A stretch of DNA of 64,000 nt from NCBI RefSeq assembly GCF_034720595.1, contig NZ_JAYESJ010000001.1:2754001-2818000 (forward strand), written 5' to 3'. Of the stretch, positions 25,813 to 33,701 are shown piece after piece. This stretch comes from Rhizobium sp. CC-YZS058 (GTDB lineage: Bacteria > Pseudomonadota > Alphaproteobacteria > Rhizobiales > Rhizobiaceae). The translations under genes were made by a program, and so were the position numbers. Below the pieces are notes generated by a model that worked only from the letters and a program-made list of their open reading frames with translations, was not told where the DNA came from and made no database searches. How positions within the stretch are numbered: position 1 is the first letter of the stretch; each line of letters starts with the position of its first letter.

Positions 25813-27249
25813 ATGACCAGCACCATCCCCTCCCCCGACCTGATCGACCGCTTCATCGCCCTCGTGGGCGCGGACCATGCCGTGGCCGGGCAGGACGCCG
25901 GGCGGCGCTACCTCGCCGATACGCGCGGTCTCTATTATGGCAGCACGCCTGTGGTGCTGAAGCCGGACAGCGTCGAGGAGGTCTCCGCCATCCTGCGCCT
26001 CGCCAGCGAAACGGGCGTCGCGATCGTGCCGCAGGGCGGCAATACCGGCCATGTGGCGGGGCAGATCCCGCGAGAGGGCCGCGCCGACATCGTGCTGTCC
26101 CTGGAACGGATGACGCGCATTCGCGACGTCGATCCGGTCGGCAACGTGCTGGTGGCCGAAGCCGGCTGCATCCTTGCCGACATCCAGGCGGCGGCGGAGG
26201 CAGCCGGGCGGCTTTTTCCCCTCTCGCTCGGCTCGGAAGGATCCTGCCGGATCGGCGGCAATCTTTCCACCAATGCGGGGGGAACAGCGGTGCTCGCCTA
26301 TGGCAATATGCGCCAGCTCTGCCTCGGCCTTGAGGTCGTCCTGCCGACGGGCGAGATCTGGAACGGCCTGCGGCGGCTGAAGAAGGACAATACCGGCTTC
26401 GATCTGCGCGATCTCTTCATTGGTGCGGAGGGGACGCTCGGGGTCATCACCGCCGCGGTGCTGAAGCTCTTTCCCCGCCCGCTCGGCCACCAGGTGGCCT
26501 TCGCAGGCGTGAAAAGCGTCGAGGATGCGCTGACGCTGTTCGAGCGGGCGGCGACCCGCTGCGGCCCGGCGCTGACCGGCTTCGAACTGATGCCGCGCAT
26601 CGGGGTCGAATTCACCGCCCGCCATATTCCGGGCGTGCGCGACCCGATGGACACGGTTCATCCCTGGTATACGCTGATCGACATCTCGACCGCCGACAGC
26701 GCGGAGGGGGCCGAGCGGCTGATGCAGGATCTCTTGGAGCAGGCGATCGCCGATGGCCTCGTCGAAAACGCCGTGCTGGCGGCCAGCGAGACGCAGCGCA
26801 AGGCGCTCTGGCACATGCGCGAGAGCATGTCGCCCGCACAGAAGCCGGAAGGCGGCTCGATCAAGCACGATATCTCGGTGCCCGTGGCCGCCATCCCCGC
26901 CTTCATGGCGCAGGCGGATGCGGCGGTGCTGGCGGCGATTCCCGGCGCCCGGCTCTGCTCCTTCGGCCATATGGGCGACGGCAACATCCACTACAACATT
27001 TCGCAACCCGTCGGCGCGGACACGCAGGCCTTTCTCGACCGGTGGCGCGAGATCAACGATCTCGTCCACGGCATCGCGCTTGCGCATGGCGGCTCGATCT
27101 CAGCGGAACATGGGATCGGCCAGCTCAAACGCGACGAACTCGCCGCCATCCGAAGCCCGATCGAAATCGACCTCATGCACCGCATCAAGTCCGCCTTCGA
27201 CCCGGCGGGCATCATGAACCCGGACAAGGTGCTGCGGGCGGCAGAATAA
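25813..27249 (+). CDS. FAD-linked D-2-hydroxyacid dehydrogenase (D2HGDH/GlcD-like)
   Basis: A 478-residue flavoprotein of the PCMH-type FAD fold with an FAD-oxidase C-terminal domain. PQGGNTGHVAGQIPR and FPLSLGSEGSCRIGGNLSTNAGG form the FAD pyrophosphate/isoalloxazine site; metal-site histidines appear in SFGHMGDGNIHYN and the end motif SAEHGIGQLKR. This set is typical for D-2-hydroxyglutarate or D-lactate dehydrogenases. The exact substrate needs assay. It lies 26 nt after tsaC on the same strand. No glcE/glcF subunit genes are nearby, so it probably acts as a single-subunit enzyme donating electrons to a flavoprotein or quinone. Confidence 0.9.
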   Translation: MTSTIPSPDLIDRFIALVGADHAVAGQDAGRRYLADTRGLYYGSTPVVLKPDSVEEVSAILRLASETGVAIVPQGGNTGHVAGQIPREGRADIVLSLERMTRIRDVDPVGNVLVAEAGCILADIQAAAEAAGRLFPLSLGSEGSCRIGGNLSTNAGGTAVLAYGNMRQLCLGLEVVLPTGEIWNGLRRLKKDNTGFDLRDLFIGAEGTLGVITAAVLKLFPRPLGHQVAFAGVKSVEDALTLFERAATRCGPALTGFELMPRIGVEFTARHIPGVRDPMDTVHPWYTLIDISTADSAEGAERLMQDLLEQAIADGLVENAVLAASETQRKALWHMRESMSPAQKPEGGSIKHDISVPVAAIPAFMAQADAAVLAAIPGARLCSFGHMGDGNIHYNISQPVGADTQAFLDRWREINDLVHGIALAHGGSISAEHGIGQLKRDELAAIRSPIEIDLMHRIKSAFDPAGIMNPDKVLRAAE

Positions 27250-27329
27250 ACTCCCGGCCCGACGCTTGTCTGTCAGGCCAGAACGTTAGAAAACCTTGAT
27301 GGACGGAGTTCGGCGGGGTCACGGCGGCA

Positions 27330-27677
27330 ATGGTCAAGCGCAAGGTCACCTATGTGAACGGCGCAGCGCTGGAGTCGCTCAAGGATCTGCCACGCGAGAT
27401 CCAGCTCCAATTCGCTACCGACCTGCAGCGTGTCCAGCACGGGCAAACGCCGCTCTCCGATTTCAAGATTCTGAAAGGCCTTGGTGCCGGGATTGTCGAG
27501 CTCATCGAGAACGGTGGGCGAGGACCAGGATACAGGCTGGTCTACTGCGCCAAATACAAGGACACGGTCTTCGTTCTCCATGCATTCGCCAAAACGACGA
27601 ATGGTGTCGACCGCGCTGCCATGGAGACGGTGAAAGGTCGGATCAAGCTGATGAAGGCGATGATCGGGGACGCTTGA
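27330..27677 (+). CDS. Gp49-like (RelE/HigB-superfamily) toxin
   Basis: A 115-residue protein of the phage-derived Gp49/HigB group. Diagnostic features are LKDLPREIQLQFATDLQRVQ, the basic GYRLVYCAKYKD strand and VFVLHAFAKTT, the usual FxKxT motif at the end of the RelE-type fold. Members cleave ribosome-bound mRNA and are held in check by an HTH antitoxin. Normally toxin and antitoxin share a transcript; here the HTH gene lies tail-to-tail 28 nt downstream on the other strand. Length and motifs are complete, so the toxin looks intact. Confidence 0.85.
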   Translation: MVKRKVTYVNGAALESLKDLPREIQLQFATDLQRVQHGQTPLSDFKILKGLGAGIVELIENGGRGPGYRLVYCAKYKDTVFVLHAFAKTTNGVDRAAMETVKGRIKLMKAMIGDA

Positions 27678-27705
27678 ACCCCGCAAAAGGTCCCCGCCTC
27701 GCGTG

Positions 27706-28023
27706 TCAGGCCGCCGGATATGTTTCGACGACGCAAAGAAATTGCGAGCCGCTGAACGAGGGCCGCAGCCTCACGCCCAAGCGACTGAGGAAACCGATCA
27801 GCCGATCCGCAGAAAACAAGTGAACCTTTCCCCGCATCAGCTCACTGACACGGGGTTGTGGAATACCAAGAACCGCACCGATCTCCGCCTGACTCCAGCC
27901 TCGCTCCCGGCAGCACTCCACCAGCGCGGAGATCAGATCGGCGCGAAAACTCAGGTCGGCAGCCTCATCGACATCATCGACCAGCGATTCGAAGACGTTG
28001 TCATATATGAGCGTCTCACTCAT
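27706..28023 (-). CDS. XRE-family HTH antitoxin (HigA-like, HTH_37 type)
   Basis: A 105-residue DNA-binding protein. The helix-turn-helix is GWSQAEIGAVLGIPQPRVSE with LMRGKVHLFSADRLIGFLSRLG after it, the pattern of HTH_37 antitoxins that accompany Gp49-like toxins. ATG at 28023 has AAGGA 9 nt upstream; longer in-frame starts lie within the operator. It is convergent with the toxin rather than co-directional, an unusual layout that would separate the promoters of the two genes. An inverted repeat directly upstream (28036-28055) is a likely autorepression site. Confidence 0.82.
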   Translation of the reverse strand: MSETLIYDNVFESLVDDVDEAADLSFRADLISALVECCRERGWSQAEIGAVLGIPQPRVSELMRGKVHLFSADRLIGFLSRLGVRLRPSFSGSQFLCVVETYPAA

Positions 28024-28035
28024 CCCGATGTCCTT

Positions 28036-28055
28036 ATACATATTTCTGTATGTAT
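28036..28055. promoter_or_regulatory. Operator-like inverted repeat for the XRE gene
   Basis: ATACATA-TTTCTG-TATGTAT, a perfect 7-bp inverted repeat with 6-nt spacer, 13 nt upstream of the antitoxin start. Its AT-rich core could also contain the -10 region. Symmetry, spacing and place fit binding of a dimeric XRE repressor. Confidence 0.55.
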
Positions 28056-28101
28056 TGCGGATCGCGCGCCGAATCAAGCGCAGCACCCCCGGATGCTCGT
28101 C

Positions 28102-30399
28102 CTACCCCCCCTTGCGCAGGCTCATCAGCGTGTAGAGCGCATCCGCGCTGATGCCGCCGCCCTGGCCGGAGAGGATGAGGCCGGCGGCGGAGGTGTCGAC
28201 ATTGTTGTCGACATCGTAGAGCGCAGTGAAGCGCTTGAGCAGTTTCTCGACCTCGGCCGGATCCTGCAGCGTTTTGATGTCCATCACGCGGTTGATATAG
28301 GCATATTGCTTGTCGATGTCAGCGCTCGACAGGCCTTCCGGGATCTGGAAGGCGGTGCGCACCACCTGCATGAGGGCGGTATCGGCCAGCAGATCGTAGG
28401 CCGAGCCGATGTCGGATGCCTTGCGGCGGAAATAGAGTGCCAGGCGGACGCCTGCATTGTCCTCGCCCTGCGTCTCTTCGAGCGTCTGATTGTAGTAGAG
28501 CTCTTCGGTTTCCAGCTTGCCGCGCCGGGTCTGAATGCCGAGGCTGTCCTGGCGGGCGACCTTGCCGTTCTTGTCGAAATTGAAGGAGGCGACGATCTCG
28601 CGGAAGCGGGGGTCAGCCTCCGTGTTCACATAGCTCTTCGGATCCTCGAGATCGGACTTGAAGATCTTCTTCAGCTGGTCGTCCGTCACCGAGTCCGGAT
28701 CGATATGGTTGGCGACAAGCACGAACTCGACCAGCCGCTTGTTTTTCAGGAAGCTGTCGAGCGAGCCGATCTTTTCCATCTGCGCATTGTAGTAGCTCGC
28801 CTCTTCCTTCGCCTTCTTCTTCTCATCCTCGGTGCCGAACTGCGACTTGTTGATGACGTAGTTCTTGGCGGTCAGCATGATTTCGGACTGCGATTGCGGC
28901 AGGACCGGCGGGCCGATCGTTCCATCGGCCTTGAAGTTGAAGGCCTTCACCATGTCGGTGTAGCGGCTGTCCTTCAGCGAATTGGCGTAGCTCTTCGGAT
29001 CGGCGAGGTCGCTGGTCAGCACCTGTTTGAGCTTGCGGCGACTGTCACCCGCGTCCTGCAGGTCGAAGGCGTTCAGCACCAACCGCATCATCTTCATGTC
29101 GTCCAGCAGGTCGTCGACCGAACTGACCGTACCGATCAGCTGCTTGAACTGTTTGACGAGCGTTTCGTCGGCCGCGTCGTCGGCATCGTTGTAGCGCGAC
29201 ATATAGACATCGCCCGTCGTCCCCGTCTGCGTCGCCGTCTGGATCGGGGTGCCGGTGTTGAGCGTCCCGGAGGAATTAAAATTGAAGGCCTTGGCGAGCT
29301 CCTTGTAGTTCGCGTTGAACTCGCCGCCATTCTTGTTGGCGTAGCTGTTCGCGTCGTTCGGATCGCTCTTCAGGATCTTGTCGAGCGTGTCCGTCGCCGT
29401 CGACTTCGGCAGGCCGAAAGCGGTGATGATGAAGGAGCGCATGCGGCTGTTGGCCAGGAGATCGGTCGTGGTCGTGAAGGTCCCGACATGCGCTTCGAAA
29501 TAGGAGCGGTTGATCAGCGCGGCCGAGGCCGTGACGCGCGGCTGCGAAAGAATATAGGCCTCGTTCAGGCTGGCCTTGTTGCTGGCATCCATGGCCATCT
29601 TGCCCGAGACGACCTTCCCGTCGGTTCCGAAATTGAAGACCGCGGCGAGCGGCTTGTAGTCCGGAACGCTGTCGATCTGTGCCTGGTAGCCGGCGATCGC
29701 AATCGACGCAGCGCTGTTCGGGTTCTTCAGATCCTCCGGCTTAGCTGACGCCTTGATCGCATCGATCTTGGCCTGGAAACCGGCCTTGTAGTCATTGGTG
29801 ACCGTGTTGGCGTAGCTTTGCGGATCGTTGAGGTCGCTCGTCACCACCGCCTTGAAGTGCTGGTAGGACATGCTGGTGTCGTAGCGCAGACTGGTCAGCA
29901 CATAGGTGCGCAGGCGCTCGTTGCCCCAGAGATCGTCGACGCTCTTCACCAGGTCCATCGCGGCATTGAAATAGCTCGTATCGGCCTTGACCCGGTCGTC
30001 CAGGCGCGCGCTCGTCTGGTTGTAAAGGCCGATGACCGCATCTTCCTGGGCGGTGGTCTGCACCACGGCCTTGCCCTGCGAGAAGCTGTAGGCCATCGCG
30101 AAGTTGCGGTAGCGCTCGTCGGTCAGGCGGTTGGCATAGCTGTTGTCGTCGTTGAGATCGCTTTCCAGCACCTTCTTCATGAAGGCCTTGGCATAGGTCA
30201 TGTCCTCAAGACCATGCGCCTTCATGGCATAGGAGTAGAGACGGTAGTCGTCGAGGAACTCGTCGATCGTCGTGACCTTGCCGATGTTCTCCTTGTAGTA
30301 GGCCGTATCGCGGGCAACCTGCGTCTGCTCCGCGGTGCGGTTCAGGCTGGTCTTCATGTCCCGTGTCAGGAGATTGTACTGGAGATAGGTCGAGACCAT
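28102..30399 (-). CDS. DUF1217 protein with five tandem repeats (flagella-associated family)
   Basis: A 765-residue, mostly helical protein made of repeated DUF1217 units. The marker (S/T)-D-x-x-D-x-x-S-Y-x-N occurs five times (ESDLNDDNSYAN, TSDLNDPQSYAN, KSDPNDANSYAN, TSDLADPKSYAN, KSDLEDPKSYVN), each followed by a region ending near A-(F/Y)-x-F. It begins MVSTYLQYNLLTRDMKTSL. In rhizobia DUF1217 genes occur in flagellar clusters, and the N-terminus recalls flagellar axial proteins, but no motility gene is in this window. No signal peptide is seen. ATG at 30399 has CGGAG upstream. A role in flagellar assembly or as a secreted axial protein is inference. Confidence 0.8.
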   Translation of the reverse strand: MVSTYLQYNLLTRDMKTSLNRTAEQTQVARDTAYYKENIGKVTTIDEFLDDYRLYSYAMKAHGLEDMTYAKAFMKKVLESDLNDDNSYANRLTDERYRNFAMAYSFSQGKAVVQTTAQEDAVIGLYNQTSARLDDRVKADTSYFNAAMDLVKSVDDLWGNERLRTYVLTSLRYDTSMSYQHFKAVVTSDLNDPQSYANTVTNDYKAGFQAKIDAIKASAKPEDLKNPNSAASIAIAGYQAQIDSVPDYKPLAAVFNFGTDGKVVSGKMAMDASNKASLNEAYILSQPRVTASAALINRSYFEAHVGTFTTTTDLLANSRMRSFIITAFGLPKSTATDTLDKILKSDPNDANSYANKNGGEFNANYKELAKAFNFNSSGTLNTGTPIQTATQTGTTGDVYMSRYNDADDAADETLVKQFKQLIGTVSSVDDLLDDMKMMRLVLNAFDLQDAGDSRRKLKQVLTSDLADPKSYANSLKDSRYTDMVKAFNFKADGTIGPPVLPQSQSEIMLTAKNYVINKSQFGTEDEKKKAKEEASYYNAQMEKIGSLDSFLKNKRLVEFVLVANHIDPDSVTDDQLKKIFKSDLEDPKSYVNTEADPRFREIVASFNFDKNGKVARQDSLGIQTRRGKLETEELYYNQTLEETQGEDNAGVRLALYFRRKASDIGSAYDLLADTALMQVVRTAFQIPEGLSSADIDKQYAYINRVMDIKTLQDPAEVEKLLKRFTALYDVDNNVDTSAAGLILSGQGGGISADALYTLMSLRKGG

Positions 30400-30741
30400 G
30401 TGCCGCTCCGGTGCGCAGGCCAGCCCGGGAACCGGGCGGCGTGAAGGGGTGGTGGCGAGAAGAAACTGCGTCAGCGTCTCATGGCGGCGCTTGCCCGCCC
30501 GTGCGCGCGACCTTGGCAATGCGGGCTTGCGCGAGCCTTTAGCGCCGAGACGTCGCCAGCCTTCATTCCTTCTAAACCCTGTGGCGTGCCATTTTGCTAA
30601 CCATCGGAAAGCGCGAAGTTTTTTAACCGCGATTTTTAAGCTGCGACAAAGACCCCCGGCGTAGTCTCACCCTCACAGAAGGCGAATGCCTCGCGAAGAA
30701 GACCGGAAAACCGGCTCTCAAGGAAAACAAGGGCGAATGAC
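30400..30741. other. Divergent intergenic region, no gene seen
   Basis: 342 nt between the DUF1217 and DUF6101 genes. The middle (about 30590-30645) is AT-rich with T-runs and probably holds promoters. I see no RNA gene or repeat in it. Confidence 0.5.
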
Positions 30742-31305
30742 ATGTTGAAGACCGTTTCCCAACCCGCCTGGGCCGAAACCACGCTCAGACTCGATCCGAA
30801 ACGCTTCCCGCAGCAGGCAAGCTTCGTCCCCGCCGGGACGATAAGCGATGTCAGCATCAGCCTGGACGAGCGCGGTGCGGTGATGCGCAAGATCCTGCCC
30901 ACCAGCGGCCTGCCGTTGTCCATCGCCCTTCCGGCCCGCGCCTTCCGCGGCGTGGCCGCCCGTGCCATCGACCACGGCGACGGCGAGGTGACCGTGACGC
31001 TCGAGCTGCACCATGACGACATCGAGCTCTGCATTCCGCTGCTCGTTGCCCATGACCTCTCCGACATCGCCGCCGACTGGCGTGCCTGGTCGGAAGCCTA
31101 CAAGATCCCGATGCTGATGATCGAGGCCGATGGCGTGGCCCGCCCGCTCGAGGAGCATCTGGGCGAGGTCAAGACCCGCCAGATCACGCCGCGCCGGCGC
31201 CACCAGTTGCACCGCCGCCGTCCGCGCTTTCTCATGCGCCGCGCCACGACCAGCCTCGGCGTCGCCATGAAGATCGACGGCTGCGAGATCATCGCCCGCC
31301 GCTGA
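30742..31305 (+). CDS. DUF6101-like conserved protein
   Basis: A 187-residue soluble protein, recalled as DUF6101 in rhizobial annotation. The first part is beta-rich (LDERGAVMRKILPTSGLPLS), the middle acidic, and the C-terminal third has a striking basic stretch (TPRRRHQLHRRRPRFLMRR) that could bind nucleic acid or phospholipid head groups. No catalytic motif is visible. It is followed by a good terminator and then, on the other strand, by ubiA. The gene order DUF6101-ubiA is, as far as I recall, common in related genomes, with no known functional link. Confidence 0.7.
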   Translation: MLKTVSQPAWAETTLRLDPKRFPQQASFVPAGTISDVSISLDERGAVMRKILPTSGLPLSIALPARAFRGVAARAIDHGDGEVTVTLELHHDDIELCIPLLVAHDLSDIAADWRAWSEAYKIPMLMIEADGVARPLEEHLGEVKTRQITPRRRHQLHRRRPRFLMRRATTSLGVAMKIDGCEIIARR

Positions 31306-31332
31306 ACGCCTTCATCCTCTCCAGTGCAAAAG

Positions 31333-31361
31333 GCCGGCCGTCCCTGCGGTCGGTTTTTTGT
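31333..31361 (+). terminator. Rho-independent terminator after the DUF6101-like gene
   Basis: A stem of CCGGCCG with CGGTCGG (one wobble) and a 6-nt loop followed by TTTTTTG, about 28 nt after the stop of the upstream gene. Confidence 0.75.
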
Positions 31362-31528
31362 TTGCGCTGTTTCCTGAGGAACGCCGAGCACGCTTCCGCC
31401 ATGCGAGATCGCCTGCGTCATCAACGACCGGGAAACGCCGCATGCTCGCCTTCGCCATCTTCGCCGTTCTTCAGGCGCTGCTCGCCCTCACCCGGCGTGG
31501 CCGAAGACGCTGAGCCGCGCCGCCGTCT

Positions 31529-32488
31529 CTAAAGCAGGGCGACGGCGAGATCGGCGAGAAGGCCGAGAAACAGGATCAGCCCGATCGTGCCGTTCATGCG
31601 GAACAGCGCCAGGCATTGGGCCTGGTCGTGAATGTCGAGCACGAGGATCTGCCAGCCTAGAAGGAGAAGCGCGAGCAGCAGGGCCAGGAAGGCGAGCAGG
31701 CCGGCGCCGGCCAGGAGGAAGGACGACGCCAGCAGGAGAACCGTCAGCCCGTAGAGCGCGATCAGCCACGGGCGCGGATTTTCGCCGAAGCGACGCGCCG
31801 TGGAGCGCACGCCGACCAGCGCATCGTCCTCGCGGTCCTGATAGGCGTAGATCGTGTCATAGCCGACGGTCCAGGCAATGGCCGCGAGATAGAGCACCAG
31901 CGGCGCCGCCGAAAGCCTCCCGAACTCTGCGGCCCATCCCATGATCGCGCCCCATGAAAAGGCAAGACCGAGAAAGAACTGCGGCCAGTCGGTGAAGCGC
32001 TTGGCGAAGGGGTAGATGGCGACGAACCCGAGCGAGGCGATGCCGAGGAGAATGGCGACGCCGTTGAACTGCAGGAGCACGACGAGGCCGACCAGCGCCT
32101 GGGCGACCATGAACAGCTTTGCCGCCCGCCGCGAGACGCGCCCCGAGGGCAGCGGGCGCGAGCGCGTGCGCGCCACCGCCTCGTCGATCCTGTGGTCGAC
32201 GATGTCGTTATAGGTGCAGCCTGCGCCGCGCATGGCAACGGAGCCGATGAAGAACAGGAGGAGATGGCCGATGAAGCGCGCTGGCGAGAGCGAGCCCTGC
32301 CCGGCCGCCGCAATCGCTGCAAGCGTTGCCGACCAGAAGCAGGGCCACATGAGCAGCTGCCAGCCGATCGGCCGGTCCCACCGCGCCAATTGGGCATAGG
32401 GCCAGAGGCCGCGCGGCAGGGCGCGATAGACCCAGTTCTGCGAAGGCGCGTCCGAAACGCGCCCGGTGTCGGTGTCGGGAATCTGCAT
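31529..32488 (-). CDS. ubiA: 4-hydroxybenzoate polyprenyltransferase
   Basis: A 319-residue inner-membrane prenyltransferase that attaches the polyprenyl chain to 4-hydroxybenzoate in ubiquinone synthesis. The two Asp-rich substrate motifs are CTYNDIVDHRID (NDxxDxxxD) and DTIYAYQDREDD (DxxYxxxDxxxD), with about eight membrane helices around them. Its prenyl donor would come from the synthase encoded at 55.4 kb (ispB). It is convergent with the DUF6101-like gene and divergent from the binding-protein/GGDEF-EAL operon. Confidence 0.94.
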   Translation of the reverse strand: MQIPDTDTGRVSDAPSQNWVYRALPRGLWPYAQLARWDRPIGWQLLMWPCFWSATLAAIAAAGQGSLSPARFIGHLLLFFIGSVAMRGAGCTYNDIVDHRIDEAVARTRSRPLPSGRVSRRAAKLFMVAQALVGLVVLLQFNGVAILLGIASLGFVAIYPFAKRFTDWPQFFLGLAFSWGAIMGWAAEFGRLSAAPLVLYLAAIAWTVGYDTIYAYQDREDDALVGVRSTARRFGENPRPWLIALYGLTVLLLASSFLLAGAGLLAFLALLLALLLLGWQILVLDIHDQAQCLALFRMNGTIGLILFLGLLADLAVALL

Positions 32489-32651
32489 GACCTTCTGTGC
32501 CGCGCCGCCGCGACCCGGTCAAGCGGATCGCAGGCCGGCCGTCCGGCCGCGCGATGGCTCATTTTACGCGAGGCACCACAACTTCCTGCATCATCAGGTA
32601 GAAAATCGTCAAGATTTGTATCGTAAACTCCCACTAACAAAGCGGGAGATC

Positions 32652-33701
32652 ATGCCGATGTGTCTTCTGAAGATGAGCGCCCTTCTGGCGGCCTTTCTCT
32701 GTGGTGCAGGGACTGCGGCCGAGGCGCGGCCGCTTAATCTCCTGATCTGGGAAAGCTATATCGACCCGGCGATCCTCGCCGATTTCACCGCCGAGACCGG
32801 CATCGCCGTCAACCAGGTCCTGTACGACAGCGGCGATGCGCGCGACGAGATCATGGCCGATCCGCGCAGCAATATCGACGTCTCGGTCGTGGGAGAGAAC
32901 GCGGCCGCGCTGTTCGGCACGCGCGGTGTGCTGGCGCCGATCGATACGGCGGCAATTCCCTCGCTTTCCGATTACGACACGCGCTGGAGCGCGCGCTGCG
33001 CCGGCTACGGCGTGCCCTATCTCTGGGGCACGATGGGCATCCTCTATCGCACGGACAAGGTGACGACGGCTCCCACCTCCTGGAACGACCTGATGAAGCC
33101 GGCAGAGAGCCTGCGCCGGCACATCGCCATGTATGACGACCACAACGAGGCCTTCATCGCGCCGCTGGTGCTGCTCGGCAAATCGATCAACGCCAATGAT
33201 ACGGAAAGCCTGAAGGCCGCCTTCGCGCTGATGAAGGCACAGGCCCCCTACGTGCTGACCTACGACTATGTGGTGACGGCCGTCCAGGACCCGGCGATCG
33301 GCAAGGAGATCTATATGGCACTCGGCTATAGCGGCGATCAGCGGGCCTTGAACGAGAAGGTGGGGAAGAGCGACCTCTGGCGCTACGCCGTGCCGAAGGA
33401 AGGCACCCTGTCCTGGCTCGACTGCATCTCGGTCATGGCGGCCTCGCCGCAGAAGGCCGTTGCGCTGGCGCTGGTCGAGCATATCGTCTCGGCCAGGAAT
33501 GCCGCGCGCAACGCGCAGACGCTCGACATGCCGACCGCAAGCCTCAAGGCCCTGCCGCTCATTCCGCCGGCCATGCGACAGGATGCCTCCGTCTACATTC
33601 CGGACGCCGTGCTCTCGCGCAGCCAGTACCAGATCCCGCTGTCCGTCCAGTCGGTGCAGACGCGCCGGCGGATCATCTCATCCATGGCGAACTATCAGTG
33701 A
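32652..33701 (+). CDS. PotD/NspS-like periplasmic polyamine-binding protein
   Basis: A 349-residue exported solute-binding protein with a signal peptide (KMSALLAAFLCGAGTAAEA). The mature part starts PLNLLIWESYIDPAILADF and has GYGVPYLWGTMGILYRTDKV with SWNDLMKP, the marks of spermidine/putrescine-binding proteins. No ABC permease or ATPase gene lies nearby. Instead its stop overlaps the start of a GGDEF/EAL membrane protein (GTGA at 33698-33701). This is the layout of NspS-MbaA of Vibrio cholerae, where the binding protein carries polyamine information to a c-di-GMP enzyme. The ligand here is inferred, not shown. Confidence 0.8.
   Translation: MPMCLLKMSALLAAFLCGAGTAAEARPLNLLIWESYIDPAILADFTAETGIAVNQVLYDSGDARDEIMADPRSNIDVSVVGENAAALFGTRGVLAPIDTAAIPSLSDYDTRWSARCAGYGVPYLWGTMGILYRTDKVTTAPTSWNDLMKPAESLRRHIAMYDDHNEAFIAPLVLLGKSINANDTESLKAAFALMKAQAPYVLTYDYVVTAVQDPAIGKEIYMALGYSGDQRALNEKVGKSDLWRYAVPKEGTLSWLDCISVMAASPQKAVALALVEHIVSARNAARNAQTLDMPTASLKALPLIPPAMRQDASVYIPDAVLSRSQYQIPLSVQSVQTRRRIISSMANYQ

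Noticed and set aside
27703..29748. Long plus-strand frame opposite the XRE and DUF1217 genes
   Set aside because: Low-complexity Arg/Val/Leu shadow; it would destroy two recognisable genes on the minus strand.
31442..31513. A 23-residue hydrophobic frame (MLAFAIFAVLQALLAL with a basic end)
   Set aside because: It looks like a tiny membrane peptide but has only a weak ribosome site, lies after a terminator and has no second copy for comparison; not enough support.
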